64,000 nt of DNA from CAZIKF01 sp964539825 (GCA_964539825.1 CAZIKF010000020.1:31992-95991); one strand, 5' to 3'. Shown: positions 17,189-26,323, counted from the first letter of the stretch. Notes: generated by a model from the letters alone, not told the origin. Translations and numbers: made by a program.

Positions 17189-18460
17189 ATGAGAGAGGAG
17201 ATCTTTAAGGGTTTGAGGGAAATCTTACGGGGCAAGGATCGAGAGGCGGTACTAGAAAAGATCCTCGGTCGCCTTGTGGGTCAGGAGGTCACCCGTTCCA
17301 CGATAACCATGCTTCTCTACGGCAGTCTTCGTTTCTACCTGCCTTTACAAAGGGAGATTCGAAAGCTGTCAAAAGGAAAAAAGCTTCCCCCAGAACTTGA
17401 GACCCTGGTGATTATGATTCTTTATCAGATTGGATTTATGGATTCTATTCCTAACTATGCAGCTCTCAATGAGGGATTGAATGCCATACCTAAAAAATAT
17501 CAGCGCCTGAAAGGATTTGTCACCTGGCTTTGTCATGAATTTCTCAGGCAACCAGAACTCTTACTGGGTTCCCGGGAATCCTATCTACCTGCCTGGTATC
17601 AAGAGGTATTTGAAAAATCCCTGGGAGCTGAGAACTTCAAGCGCTTTGAAGGTCGAATTCTACAGAATTGTGATGTGTATTTTGAGGCGCCCTCTGAGGA
17701 GATTTTGCCGGAGGATTCTATTCCAGTCTTCAAGAAGTGGCCCATTTATCGTCGAGGGGCCCTGGACCTGGAAGAGCGAATGAAGCTTGAAGAGGGCGGG
17801 GGACTCATTTGTGACCTTTTTTCCCTTCTCATTCCGAGGTTATTCAGCCCGGCCCCCGGGGGGAGATATCTAGATCTTTGCTCTTCTCCTGGCGGTAAGC
17901 TGATTCAAGCGCTCTTTCTCTATCCCCAGATGGAATTTCATGCTGTGGAAAAGAGTGCTTCAAGGATGGCCAGGCTAAAAAAAAGGCTGCTTAGAACGCC
18001 TCAAATGGAATCTGGGGTATCCCTGCATCAAAGAGAAGGGGTTGAATATTTAAGAGAATGTAAAAAAAGGGAACTCACATTCTCTAGAATCCTGCTGGAC
18101 GCGCCTTGCAGCGCCCTGGGAACCGTAGCCTCACATCCGGAATACCTTTTGACCAAACAGCGTGATCTGCCCCTTCATCTGAGAACGGAACAGGAAGCTC
18201 TTCTTCACGCGGCTCTCGATGTGCTCGAGCCCGGAGGAGAACTTATCTATAGTGTTTGTACCTTCAATACTGAGGAGACTGAAGATCAGTTGCGAGAAGT
18301 TTGTACAAGGGCGGATATTGAAAGTGTCATGGTGGACACCAGGTTCTGGGAGGGGGCGATTTCAGCTCAATTCGGAACCTATCTTTTACCCACCGATATT
18401 GGTAGTCAAATTTTTTATGTTGCCTATTTGAAGAAAAATGGAGCCGGGGAATTCTCATGA
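17189..18460 (+). CDS. rsmB: 16S rRNA (cytosine-C5)-methyltransferase RsmB-like
   Basis: The 423-residue protein has a helical NusB-like RNA-binding domain (about residues 1-125) and a C-terminal methyltransferase domain. It shows the cofactor motif DLCSSPGGK (229-237), the proton-handling Cys307 in DAPCSALG, and the nucleophile Cys357 in SVCTFN. These match the RsmB/Sun family, which methylates C967 of 16S rRNA in E. coli. The next gene overlaps it by four bases. In Firmicutes rsmB also precedes a phosphatase, the PASTA kinase prkC and rpe. Confidence 0.9.
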   Translation: MREEIFKGLREILRGKDREAVLEKILGRLVGQEVTRSTITMLLYGSLRFYLPLQREIRKLSKGKKLPPELETLVIMILYQIGFMDSIPNYAALNEGLNAIPKKYQRLKGFVTWLCHEFLRQPELLLGSRESYLPAWYQEVFEKSLGAENFKRFEGRILQNCDVYFEAPSEEILPEDSIPVFKKWPIYRRGALDLEERMKLEEGGGLICDLFSLLIPRLFSPAPGGRYLDLCSSPGGKLIQALFLYPQMEFHAVEKSASRMARLKKRLLRTPQMESGVSLHQREGVEYLRECKKRELTFSRILLDAPCSALGTVASHPEYLLTKQRDLPLHLRTEQEALLHAALDVLEPGGELIYSVCTFNTEETEDQLREVCTRADIESVMVDTRFWEGAISAQFGTYLLPTDIGSQIFYVAYLKKNGAGEFS

Positions 18461-19455
18461 TCCGACGAATTATATGGTTACTTCGCTGGATCTCCATACT
18501 GATTGTATTGATCTGTCTGCTTGGAGCTGGAGCTTATTTTGGATGGAAGGCTATCCAGGGGCTTTTTCATGGCGAGGTCATAGAAATTCCGGATTTTCGA
18601 GGAAAATCCCTGACCTATGTATTGGAAAATAAGCCAGATGGCATTGAGTTGGAGCTGCTCCAAAAGCAGGAGAGTCGAAAGGTTAAGCCTAATATAGTGA
18701 TCGATCAGAATCCATCTCCGGGATCCAAGGTAAAAACCGGCCGCCGGCTTTTTCTTGTAGTTTCAATGGGATCCGATGTGAAAGAGGTTTCGTCGGTAGT
18801 GGGGTTAGATTTAAGGATTGCAGGCTTAAGGCTGAGGCGTTTGGGGTTAATGGTTGGAAATATTGCCTATCGTTTTGCTGATCCTGGAAAGCGTGGAAAG
18901 GTTCTGGCTCAAACTCCGAGGGAAGGGGTTTTGGTTCCGGAGGGTATGAAGATTTCGTTACTTGTAGGGTCAATGGACAGTCCCGAGGCGAGGATCCCAA
19001 ATTTGCGAGGTTTGATCCTTTCACAGGCCAGGTTGATCGCCCAGTCCCAGGGTTGGCTTCTTGAGCCAAACTACGAGCGTAGTGACCCGTCCCAGTCCGA
19101 TGATACGGTCCTCGACCAGGATCCTTTGCCAGGTCTGAAAATTACTTCTGAAGAAAAGAAGATTCTTGTGTGGGTTAATAGAAGAAACAAGGACTCCGAG
19201 ATTCCTCGTACAGGCATGGTAAGGGAAAGAGTGGAAATTAGGATTCCCGCTGGTCTTGATTCAAAGGATTTAAGAGTGGAATTGGTAGACTTTCAGGGTT
19301 CTCGAGACCTGCATCATCAGGCTCATCCCCCGGAGTCCTTCTTTTTTTTGGATGTGGAATACCATGGAACCGGTCATTTGAACCTCTTCCTGGATGGTCT
19401 GTTTTATAGGAAAATCGAATTAGTAGGAGAAAGCTATGGCTCTGACTCTCGATGA
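18457..19455 (+). CDS. Membrane-anchored PASTA-repeat protein without kinase domain
   Basis: A 332-residue protein with a short cytoplasmic tail, one membrane segment (about residues 8-30), and three extracytoplasmic PASTA-like repeats. The repeats start near IEIPDFRGKS, EVSSVVGLDL and ARIPNLRGL, and their ends read VIDQNPSPG, LAQTPREG and LDQDPLPG. PASTA domains bind muropeptides or lipid II in PrkC/PknB kinases and PBP2x. Here no kinase or transpeptidase is attached. A final beta-rich region of about 90 residues is not recognised. The gene overlaps rsmB by four bases and the pseudokinase gene by 20 bases. Confidence 0.88.
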   Translation: MIRRIIWLLRWISILIVLICLLGAGAYFGWKAIQGLFHGEVIEIPDFRGKSLTYVLENKPDGIELELLQKQESRKVKPNIVIDQNPSPGSKVKTGRRLFLVVSMGSDVKEVSSVVGLDLRIAGLRLRRLGLMVGNIAYRFADPGKRGKVLAQTPREGVLVPEGMKISLLVGSMDSPEARIPNLRGLILSQARLIAQSQGWLLEPNYERSDPSQSDDTVLDQDPLPGLKITSEEKKILVWVNRRNKDSEIPRTGMVRERVEIRIPAGLDSKDLRVELVDFQGSRDLHHQAHPPESFFFLDVEYHGTGHLNLFLDGLFYRKIELVGESYGSDSR

Positions 19456-20536
19456 AGTCTCTCTGGAATCCCTATTCAAATTTCAACCCATCTTAGATCT
19501 TACTGAAAAGAACTTCCTGATCAAAGATCGTTACCGGGTTCTCAAGCTCTACTTTGAGACAACTCGTACCAATATTTTTCTGGCAGTGGACACAGAACTC
19601 AAGAAAAAGGTTTTTGTACATGTTGCCAAGAACCAGTTTTTTCAGAGGGGTAAAGAGCTGAAGGCATGGGTTGCCAGTATTAAAAAGATGGAATCTCTTC
19701 CAGGACAGAGGCATAGATTTCATGCCCTGGAAATGAATCTCTGGAAGAATAAATTCTTTGTTGTGACAGATTTCTTTGAAGGAATTCCCCTCTTTCACCT
19801 TCTTCATGCGCGAAAAGAGCTCCCCCTTGGCTTTGTATTGAAAATATTGATTCATCTATGTGAAACCCTGGAAGATGCTTGCCAAAAAAAGGTTTCCAGC
19901 AGGTTGATATCCAGGGAGGACTTCTTCGTTGACCGTGAAGGGGCTTTGCGGATTCTTCGTTTCCTCCCGCCTCGCATGAAGGTAGATGATAACGAGACCC
20001 TGGACAGTTCAGCGGCGGATGTTTTTTATGTTGGCTGTATGCTCTATGAACTTCTTTCCCTGGAACGTGCTTTCAAAAAGGGGAGAACTGAAGATGAATT
20101 GGAGCGAGCCCATTTTCTGGCAATTCTAAAAATTCGAAAAAATCAGACACAAAAGGACAATTTTGAGCAAATATGTGAACTTTTTATAAGAGCAACTACG
20201 CGGCGTGCCGAAAACAGAATCGAATCCCTGGGGGAGTTTCACCAGTCTCTGGTGGAGTTGCATTCCTGGATACAGCAGGTTCAGGAGAACCTTGACCAGG
20301 AGCAGGATCAGGAGCAGTTAAATTCCGCCTTTGATGTGGTTTTTGCCCTGCGAGGCGGATCCGTGCCGGAAGAAGTTGAAGATAAGTCCAGGGAAGCAGA
20401 GGCACCTAAGAAGTACTCCAGAATATGGGGTGAATTCGATCTTGCCGAGGCCTCCAGATGGGAGCCGGACAGGATCTTTCGCTGGGGTGCCCTGACGATG
20501 ATAATTGCGGCATTTGCGTATAAGTTTTTGACTTAG
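19436..20536 (+). CDS. Tail-anchored Ser/Thr kinase-like pseudokinase
   Basis: The 366-residue protein keeps the outline of a Hanks-type kinase. It has a degenerate P-loop strand after DRYRVLKLYF, a possible Lys65 in VHVAK, the hinge-like FFVVTDFFEGIPLFHLL (108-124), the ADVFYVGCMLYELL helix (194-207) and the terminal R-x-x-S-L motif. The catalytic loop is lost: HRDxKxxN reads SRLISRED (155-162), and DFG reads RFL (175-177). It should therefore not phosphorylate. A C-terminal hydrophobic segment (about 349-366) would anchor it with the fold in the cytoplasm. It overlaps the PASTA gene by 20 bases, so the two may form one sensor. Confidence 0.78.
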   Translation: MALTLDEVSLESLFKFQPILDLTEKNFLIKDRYRVLKLYFETTRTNIFLAVDTELKKKVFVHVAKNQFFQRGKELKAWVASIKKMESLPGQRHRFHALEMNLWKNKFFVVTDFFEGIPLFHLLHARKELPLGFVLKILIHLCETLEDACQKKVSSRLISREDFFVDREGALRILRFLPPRMKVDDNETLDSSAADVFYVGCMLYELLSLERAFKKGRTEDELERAHFLAILKIRKNQTQKDNFEQICELFIRATTRRAENRIESLGEFHQSLVELHSWIQQVQENLDQEQDQEQLNSAFDVVFALRGGSVPEEVEDKSREAEAPKKYSRIWGEFDLAEASRWEPDRIFRWGALTMIIAAFAYKFLT

Positions 20537-20552
20537 GGGGAAAGGAGAAGGT

Positions 20553-21200
20553 TTGGAAATCGCGCCATCAATTCTTTCCATGAACTTTCTCAAACTAGCC
20601 GAGGAGTTCAAATTTCTTGAGTCCTCTCCCATCAAAACTCTCCATCTAGATGTAATGGATGGACATTTTGTGCCCAATCTCACATTCGGTCCTCCCTTCA
20701 TAGCCAAACTACGTTCAGCTTTCAGCGGACTGTTTGAGGCGCATTTGATGGTCTCGAATCCAGAGCAAACCTGGAAGGATTATAGGGATGCGGGATGCGA
20801 TAGAATCATTATTCATCCGGAGACGGCTATTCATCCCCATAGACTCTGCCAGGAGATTCGATCCTCTGGAGCCCAGGTAGGTCTTGCTTTAAACCCTGGT
20901 TCTTCTCTGTGTACAATCGAACCTTTGTTGGAAGACATCGACCTGGTTTTGCTTATGACGGTGAATCCTGGTTTTGGAGGTCAATCCTACATCCACTCTG
21001 TAGACCGTAAGATCAAGGAGTTTTGTAACTTGAGAGGGGATCGAAATGAGATTCTCTTGGAAATTGATGGAGGAGTGAAAGTTGAGAATATCGGAAGATT
21101 TCCATCAAAAGGAGTTGATCTTGCAGTGGTAGGTTCAGCCATTTTCAATGATCGGCAGGACTCGGGTAAAAATTTGAAGGAATTGATGGATCAGTTATGA
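20553..21200 (+). CDS. rpe: Ribulose-phosphate 3-epimerase
   Basis: Rpe interconverts ribulose 5-phosphate and xylulose 5-phosphate. The 215-residue protein has the TIM-barrel motifs of the family: IAPSILSMNF, HLDVMDGHFVPNLTFGP, LLMTVNPGFGGQ and EIDGGV. The start is a TTG at 20553 behind a strong GGGGGAAAGGAG site. Its place behind the PASTA/pseudokinase pair repeats the Firmicutes order ending in rpe. It overlaps the following TPR gene by four bases. Confidence 0.95.
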   Translation: MEIAPSILSMNFLKLAEEFKFLESSPIKTLHLDVMDGHFVPNLTFGPPFIAKLRSAFSGLFEAHLMVSNPEQTWKDYRDAGCDRIIIHPETAIHPHRLCQEIRSSGAQVGLALNPGSSLCTIEPLLEDIDLVLLMTVNPGFGGQSYIHSVDRKIKEFCNLRGDRNEILLEIDGGVKVENIGRFPSKGVDLAVVGSAIFNDRQDSGKNLKELMDQL

Positions 21201-22435
21201 AAATACGTCCAAAGACTCTGTCACATCTCAATGAGTTGTTTCGCACACGAAATGCTTCAGGATTACTAAAGGCAGCTTCAGATGTTCAAGCCCAAGCCCC
21301 TAATTCCATCATAGGCAGAGTCTTTACTGCCAGGGCATTGGCTCTCGAGAAGAGATTTGGTTCAGCAGCAGAGATCCTGGAATCAATCATATTACCTTTT
21401 CCTAAACTTCGAAAAGTCTATCTGGAATACCTGGGTTACCTGAGACAGGCTGGGCGTCGGGCTCAATGGGAAATTCAGGCATTTCGATTCTTGGAATACC
21501 ATGATTCCGCCAAGCTGTGTTTACAGCTCGGTCAATTCTTTTATCGTCGAAAGGAGTGGAAAAGGTCTCTACACTGTTTTCGAAAGTTAGAGGAACTGGG
21601 ATCTGAGAAGATATCTAGCGCTCACCTTGAGTATCTACTGGGATTGCTTACCTTTAAGCTAGGTGATCACGTTAGTGCAGGAAATTATCTAAAGGAAATC
21701 TATACGGATGAGGCTTTTCATTTAAAAGCGAAGATTTATTTTGACCAGGGTTCCTATCGCAAAGCGCTAGAGTCTCTCCGCAGCATGGGAAATCTCCATG
21801 CTTGTCAGCAGTCACTAGGTTTAGGAGCCAGAATTTGTAAGGGACTTAAGGATGTTGATGGCGAGCAGGAGTTTCTTGAAAAACTCATCAAGTTCCCCTC
21901 TGATTCCTCCGGACGCTGGAAAATTTTGGAACGTTTAGAGGTTTTGGCAATGGGGCAAAACGACCGCTCATACCGGCTACAGGTGGTAAACGCTAAAAGG
22001 AAGCTTCAGCCGACCAATCTCGCGCTGAAAAAACAAGCTGCCTCTCTTTATTGGGAGCTCAACTCCCAGCGTCGGGCAGTAAGACTCTATGAGCAGGTCC
22101 AGAAAGAAGATCCCTTCGATGCAGATGTGCTTGAGCGGCTGTCTTCATATTTCGAGGATAAAGGCAACCTTCAACGGGCTTTTTACCTTCTCAAGAGTGG
22201 GTACATAGGGGGCAGCAATTCCTTTCCCATGGATCTTCGCTATGCCCAACTGGCACTACGACAAGGAAGAATTCCTGAGGCTCGAGATGTGCTGCACGAC
22301 CTTCTCAAGTGTGGAAAATCAAGGGCACGAATTTATTATCTACTCGCCACGGCATATGAACTTGAGGGCCGAGAGGATGTTTCGCGCTACTACAAAGGGC
22401 TCTATGATCAATATCTTCCCCAGAAAACGGCTTAG
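21197..22435 (+). CDS. TPR-like protein
   Basis: A 412-residue helical-repeat protein with degenerate tetratricopeptide units, for example CLQLGQFFYRRKEWKRSLHCF and LYEQVQKEDPFDADVLERL. It has no signal peptide. Its ATG overlaps the stop of rpe by four bases, so it belongs to the same operon. It is probably an adaptor; no enzymatic motif is present. Confidence 0.8.
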   Translation: MKIRPKTLSHLNELFRTRNASGLLKAASDVQAQAPNSIIGRVFTARALALEKRFGSAAEILESIILPFPKLRKVYLEYLGYLRQAGRRAQWEIQAFRFLEYHDSAKLCLQLGQFFYRRKEWKRSLHCFRKLEELGSEKISSAHLEYLLGLLTFKLGDHVSAGNYLKEIYTDEAFHLKAKIYFDQGSYRKALESLRSMGNLHACQQSLGLGARICKGLKDVDGEQEFLEKLIKFPSDSSGRWKILERLEVLAMGQNDRSYRLQVVNAKRKLQPTNLALKKQAASLYWELNSQRRAVRLYEQVQKEDPFDADVLERLSSYFEDKGNLQRAFYLLKSGYIGGSNSFPMDLRYAQLALRQGRIPEARDVLHDLLKCGKSRARIYYLLATAYELEGREDVSRYYKGLYDQYLPQKTA

Positions 22436-22754
22436 TTTTTTTTTTCTAATCCTTTTCATAGCGTCCACTCAGTGTCTTATCTCTCAACCTAGAACCTGCC
22501 AGGGAATCATGCTCTATGCTTTTCGGGAGCCACCCAAAGAATGGATTCGTCAAAAGGGGCTGGTATCGCTTTCCCTTCGTGAGGCTTTCAGGATTTTACC
22601 GGAGGAAGTTCTGCGCACCCAGGTGAACTCCTGGGTGACCCATGGGTTCCCAATCCTTCTCAGAGACCCGGTTTTGGTCGAATTAATGACAAAATTTGTA
22701 CACAAAGCTGAAAATCGTCGAAAGAATCTTGAAATCTCCAGGAAGATTCCCTAG
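22404..22754 (+). CDS. Small exported protein
   Basis: A 116-residue protein starting MINIFPRKRLSFFFLILFIAS, with a basic start and a hydrophobic core ending near a cysteine (STQC), so it may be a signal peptide or a lipoprotein signal. The mature part is short and helical. AAAGGG precedes the ATG. The gene overlaps the end of the preceding TPR gene by 32 bases. Longer versions of the frame starting at 22242 lie inside that gene and are unlikely. Function unknown. Confidence 0.55.
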   Translation: MINIFPRKRLSFFFLILFIASTQCLISQPRTCQGIMLYAFREPPKEWIRQKGLVSLSLREAFRILPEEVLRTQVNSWVTHGFPILLRDPVLVELMTKFVHKAENRRKNLEISRKIP

Positions 22755-22892
22755 ACTGATCCCGTTGTTAATAGGGGATCTGGTGTCTTAGAGCAGAGTT
22801 CCAAGAAGGTTTGGGACATCCAAAGTTTGCCATAGAGGCCACTCAGGTTCGACTAGTTGGTAGTATTCAATAAGTTCTAAGGAGTTTACGGA

Positions 22893-23165
22893 ATGAATAA
22901 ATCCGAACTAATCAAGGCGATAGCTGAGAAGGCTTCAATCTCCCAGGCAGATGCTCAGAAGGCTCTGGATGCTTTTCTCGGAACAGTTCAAACCTCTCTA
23001 CAGCAAGGAGAGTCGGTACAGTTGGTAGGCTTTGGTTCCTTTAAGGTAACCGAGCGCAAGGCACGCAAGGGAATCAATCCTCAAACCAAGCAGGAGATTA
23101 CCATCGCCGCTTCCAAAGTACCCAAGTTTATACCGGGTAAAGAATTCAAAACGGCTGTAAAGTAG
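22893..23165 (+). CDS. hup: HU-family DNA-binding protein
   Basis: A 90-residue histone-like protein: MNKSELIKAIAEKA at the N-terminus, the VGFGSFKV turn, then the DNA-binding arm with NPQTKQ and IPASKVPKF-type segments (here IAASKVPKFIPGKEFK). It binds and bends DNA as a dimer. A good site (AAGGAG) lies upstream. A large palindromic element directly follows and may end the transcript. Confidence 0.96.
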   Translation: MNKSELIKAIAEKASISQADAQKALDAFLGTVQTSLQQGESVQLVGFGSFKVTERKARKGINPQTKQEITIAASKVPKFIPGKEFKTAVK

Positions 23166-23174
23166 AAGCGAGAA

Positions 23175-23311
23175 CCGATGCTTTGATGGGTGTTTGTGCA
23201 CCCAGGAACGGCACCTGAAACTGGTTCCCTTGTCGAAGGTAGCGATACCTCCTCCTCACGAGCCACTTCCATGCACCATCCCTGAGCACTCAAACACCCA
23301 TCACGCATCGG
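23175..23311. repeat. Large imperfect palindrome, copy 1
   Basis: CCGATGC (23175-23181) and TGATGGGTGTTTG (23184-23196) pair with CAAACACCCATCA (23291-23303) and GCATCGG (23305-23311). Weaker pairing continues inward to a TGGTTC/GAGCCA neck. The centre (about 23222-23266) contains GGTAGCGATACC. This central core is clearly related to the centre of the larger palindrome at 29555-29706, although the outer arms differ. It lies between hup and a convergent gene. Confidence 0.7.
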
Positions 23312-23375
23312 CCCTCCCCTCATTAAAAGAGGGTCGGTCTGAGAATTGCAGGTTTGGTGTTGCTTCTAGCAGGAT

Positions 23376-24413
23376 CTATAAGGTCTCACGCATACCAAGT
23401 AAGAAGGTTTTGACATTTTCACCCAGGTGGGGTGTGTAGTACCCACCTTCCTGAATGATTACACTCGGAAGTTTGAGTTTTCCGATAATTCTCCCGAGTT
23501 TGCCAAAGTCCCTTGTCTGTAGATTAAAGAATCCAACGGGATCGCGATGGTAGGTATCAAAACCCGCGGATACAATGAGAAAGTCCGCGCTAAAATGCTC
23601 CAGGGCCGGGAGTACATGATTCTCCATAGTTTCCAGGTATTCTTTTCCAGAGGTTCCCTTGGGCAGGGGGAAGTTGAGATTGAAGCCTTCTCCTTTACCT
23701 GTTCCAGTTTCTGATGGGAAGCCCTTGAAAAAGGGGTAACATTCTCGTGGATCACCATGGATGGAAATGACCAATACCCTATCGTCTGCGTAGAAATGGC
23801 TTTGGGTTCCATTGCCGTGGTGAAAGTCGATGTCCAAAAGGGCGACTCTTCCAAACCGGCGCAGGTACTTTCCAGCCAGAGCCGCGTTATTAAAATAGGA
23901 ATACCCTCCAAAGTAGTCTCGACTTACATGATGGCCCGGCGGACGGGAAAGGGCGTAAGCCAAGGGTTCCCGATCTCTTCTAACAAGTATGGCGGCCTCC
24001 ATAGCACACGCTGCGCTCCAGGTCGCAGCAGTCCAGGTCTCCGAACTGAGCGGTGTGCCTGCGTCAAAACAGTAACAACCCGCGTGGATAATGTTGGTGG
24101 GATCTCCTCTGGTTTGGCTGCTCTTAGGGAAAACCGAGGGGTAGAATGTCTCACCATGGGGCAGTTGTTTGGCTGTATTATAAAGGGTCAAGAGATTATA
24201 GCTGTGGCTTCGCCGAAGCGCACCGAGGGGAATGTCTTTGGGGCTGATAATATAAAACTCACTGGATTCTTCCAAAGTCTTCAAGATAGATTCCGCGCGA
24301 GCAGTGGTTTCGGGGTGGTCAATCTTGTCTCCAAAAGCCCATTCATACAAGGGTTTAAACCGGAGTTGGTCTTTATGAAAAAAAACGGGGATCTTTGATG
24401 GAGTCAAAGGCAT
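23376..24413 (-). CDS. Histone deacetylase superfamily, acetylpolyamine amidohydrolase-like
   Basis: A 345-residue zinc amidohydrolase. The active site is complete: RPPGHH (His161, His162), the metal ligands Asp196 and His198 in DIDFHHGNGTQ, Asp286 in SAGFDTYHRDPVG, and the final EGGYY. The segments DYFGGYSYFNNAA and SETGTGKGEGFNLNFPLP resemble acetylpolyamine amidohydrolases more than AcuC, so a small acetylated amine is a likely substrate; this is inference. The ATG at 24413 fits a promoter found just upstream. An in-frame TTG at 24476 would add 21 residues and overlaps the promoter. Confidence 0.88.
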   Translation of the reverse strand: MPLTPSKIPVFFHKDQLRFKPLYEWAFGDKIDHPETTARAESILKTLEESSEFYIISPKDIPLGALRRSHSYNLLTLYNTAKQLPHGETFYPSVFPKSSQTRGDPTNIIHAGCYCFDAGTPLSSETWTAATWSAACAMEAAILVRRDREPLAYALSRPPGHHVSRDYFGGYSYFNNAALAGKYLRRFGRVALLDIDFHHGNGTQSHFYADDRVLVISIHGDPRECYPFFKGFPSETGTGKGEGFNLNFPLPKGTSGKEYLETMENHVLPALEHFSADFLIVSAGFDTYHRDPVGFFNLQTRDFGKLGRIIGKLKLPSVIIQEGGYYTPHLGENVKTFLLGMRETL

Positions 24414-24447
24414 AGGACTGATTTCTTTGAATTGTTGGCTGAATTTG

Positions 24448-24476
24448 AGTGTACAAGATACGGATAATATACTCAA
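24448..24476 (-). promoter_or_regulatory. Candidate promoter for the amidohydrolase gene
   Basis: On the reverse strand TTGAGT (24476-24471) and TACACT (24453-24448) are 17 bases apart. Each matches four of six consensus positions. Transcription would begin near 24441, about 28 bases before the ATG at 24413, which supports that start codon. Confidence 0.4.
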
Positions 24477-24677
24477 AGTGAAGTATTTTGCCCGAGTTCC
24501 CGAACAACGCGCAATCCTACGACTCCTGAACGCATCCGCGATTGAGCCTTCTTCCCTATGGACCTACAGGTGGGTAAACCACTGCTTTATAGCATTGAAG
24601 CGATGGGTTTAGAGTGTTTTGCTGAGCGTATTCGTCTACATTTATTAGGTGTGCCCCGATTCTCGCTGTAACGCGGG

Positions 24678-24706
24678 TTGCCTAACCGGATTGATTTCTT
24701 TATACT
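24678..24706 (+). promoter_or_regulatory. Candidate promoter for secD-secF
   Basis: TTGCCT (24678-24683) and TATACT (24701-24706) are exactly 17 bases apart, and the -10 box matches five of six consensus positions. It would give a leader of about 42 bases before the secD ATG. The 200 bases upstream of it, back to 24477, hold an imperfect dyad around 24574-24610 and no gene that I can support. Confidence 0.5.
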
Positions 24707-24754
24707 GGCTCTCTTTCATTCGGGCCTCCATTTTCATACACAAAAGGACAGGGA

Positions 24755-26314
24755 ATGCGCGAAAATTACACCCCTAAGTTAGTCCTCATCATAATCGTAC
24801 TTATCTTGAGTGTTTATACAGCGGTACCTTCCCTGGGATTCTTTCCCGAAGTGGAGGATATAGATCGCAACGGGATCATCTCGGAAATCGACTTTCGGAA
24901 CTTTCATCGTTCAAAGATGGAGAGTGATCAATCCTTTCTTTCCGTGTATGACGAAAATAAGAACGGGAAACTGGAAAACTCTGAGTGGGAGACTGGTTAT
25001 CTAAAGGAAAAGGACTCTCGCGGCTTAAACCTTGACCCGCGCTTTTGGGACCGATTTTTCTATGATAAAACCGTGACCCTGGGATTAGACCTGCAAGGTG
25101 GAATTGACTTGATTTACAGGGTCGAATCAGAAGAACCCATCAAGGATGAAAAAGACCGCAGAGGACTACTTCGAAAGACAATCCAGGTCTTGAAAAATCG
25201 AATCGATATTCTGGGGATCACAGAGCCTGTAGTCCAGCGCTATGACCAGGATCACATCCGAATTCAGCTAGCGGGCCGCTTTGATGAAGGACAGGTGAAA
25301 ACCATTATTGGGCAAACCGACCTCCTTAAATTTCAAGAGGTTATCGATTCCCAGGAAACGGCTCTTGGCTTTGGTGCGCAGGCCCGAAATTCAGCCTATG
25401 AAATTGTTCGACAGGTCCGCCAGTTGGACAAGAGTGGAAAAGAAACGGCAGCCCCTCTATGGTTTCTCCTGAAAAGAGCACCAATCGTAAAGGGTGATGA
25501 AATTGACTCCGCCTTTCCTCGTTTCGATCAGTTTGGGAAGCCTGAAATAGGGCTTAAGTTTAAAGCTGCTGGTGCTGAGACACTGATGAAAGAAACCAAA
25601 AGGCTGGTAGGACGCAGAGTAGCCATTGTTCTTGGTGGAGAGGTTTACATGGCTCCCAATATCAAGGAGCAGTTTGGGGCCGAATGTGTCGTCGAAGGCA
25701 ACTTCAACCTGGATTATGTGAGAGGGATTGTGGATGTCTTAAAGGCAGGATCCCTGCCTGCGAAGCTTATCCCCGTACATGAGAACCGAATTGGAGCTAC
25801 CCTGGGCCAAGATTCTGTTGAACGGGGATTTCTGGCCGGAAAAATTGGCTTTTTACTTGTATTTGTTCTCATGTTTGTCTGGTATCGAGGTTCTGGTTTG
25901 GTAGCGAACCTATCTTTGATTTTCAACTTGCTGGTTCTTCTGGCACTGATGGTTTTCTTGGGCGCAACCATGACTCTTCCAGGTATAGCTGGTTTGATTT
26001 TGACCGTGGGAATGGCTGTGGATGCCAATGTTATTATCTTTGAGCGAATCCGCGAGGAACTTAAGGCGGGTAAGTCTTCCCGCGCGGCCATAGACGTGGG
26101 TTTTAATAAGGCTTTTACCGCGATTTTGGATGCCAATATCACCTCCCTTTTAACCTGCTTCATTCTTTTCAAATTTGGCTCTGGTCCTATTCAAGGGTTT
26201 GCGGTAACTCTATCCTTGGGAATCATCGCAAGTATGTTCACCGCGATCTTTGTAGTGAAGATTTTACTTGGAGCATACTACGGTCGCGAACGGCGTCAGG
26301 CACTTAGCATATAG
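24755..26314 (+). CDS. secD: Protein translocase subunit SecD with an EF-hand pair
   Basis: SecD, with SecF, uses the proton gradient to help export through SecYEG. The 519-residue protein has an N-terminal membrane helix, the LGLDLQGG motif (109-116), the periplasmic P1 region, and five C-terminal helices. These include the conserved GMAVDANVIIFERIREEL segment. Between the first helix and LGLDLQGG, residues 35-46 (D-I-D-R-N-G-I-I-S-E-I-D) and 66-77 (D-E-N-K-N-G-K-L-E-N-S-E) form two EF-hand loops in tandem. These are not part of the usual SecD fold and would face the periplasm. secF follows after nine bases. Confidence 0.95.
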   Translation: MRENYTPKLVLIIIVLILSVYTAVPSLGFFPEVEDIDRNGIISEIDFRNFHRSKMESDQSFLSVYDENKNGKLENSEWETGYLKEKDSRGLNLDPRFWDRFFYDKTVTLGLDLQGGIDLIYRVESEEPIKDEKDRRGLLRKTIQVLKNRIDILGITEPVVQRYDQDHIRIQLAGRFDEGQVKTIIGQTDLLKFQEVIDSQETALGFGAQARNSAYEIVRQVRQLDKSGKETAAPLWFLLKRAPIVKGDEIDSAFPRFDQFGKPEIGLKFKAAGAETLMKETKRLVGRRVAIVLGGEVYMAPNIKEQFGAECVVEGNFNLDYVRGIVDVLKAGSLPAKLIPVHENRIGATLGQDSVERGFLAGKIGFLLVFVLMFVWYRGSGLVANLSLIFNLLVLLALMVFLGATMTLPGIAGLILTVGMAVDANVIIFERIREELKAGKSSRAAIDVGFNKAFTAILDANITSLLTCFILFKFGSGPIQGFAVTLSLGIIASMFTAIFVVKILLGAYYGRERRQALSI

Positions 26315-26323
26315 AGGTTGATT

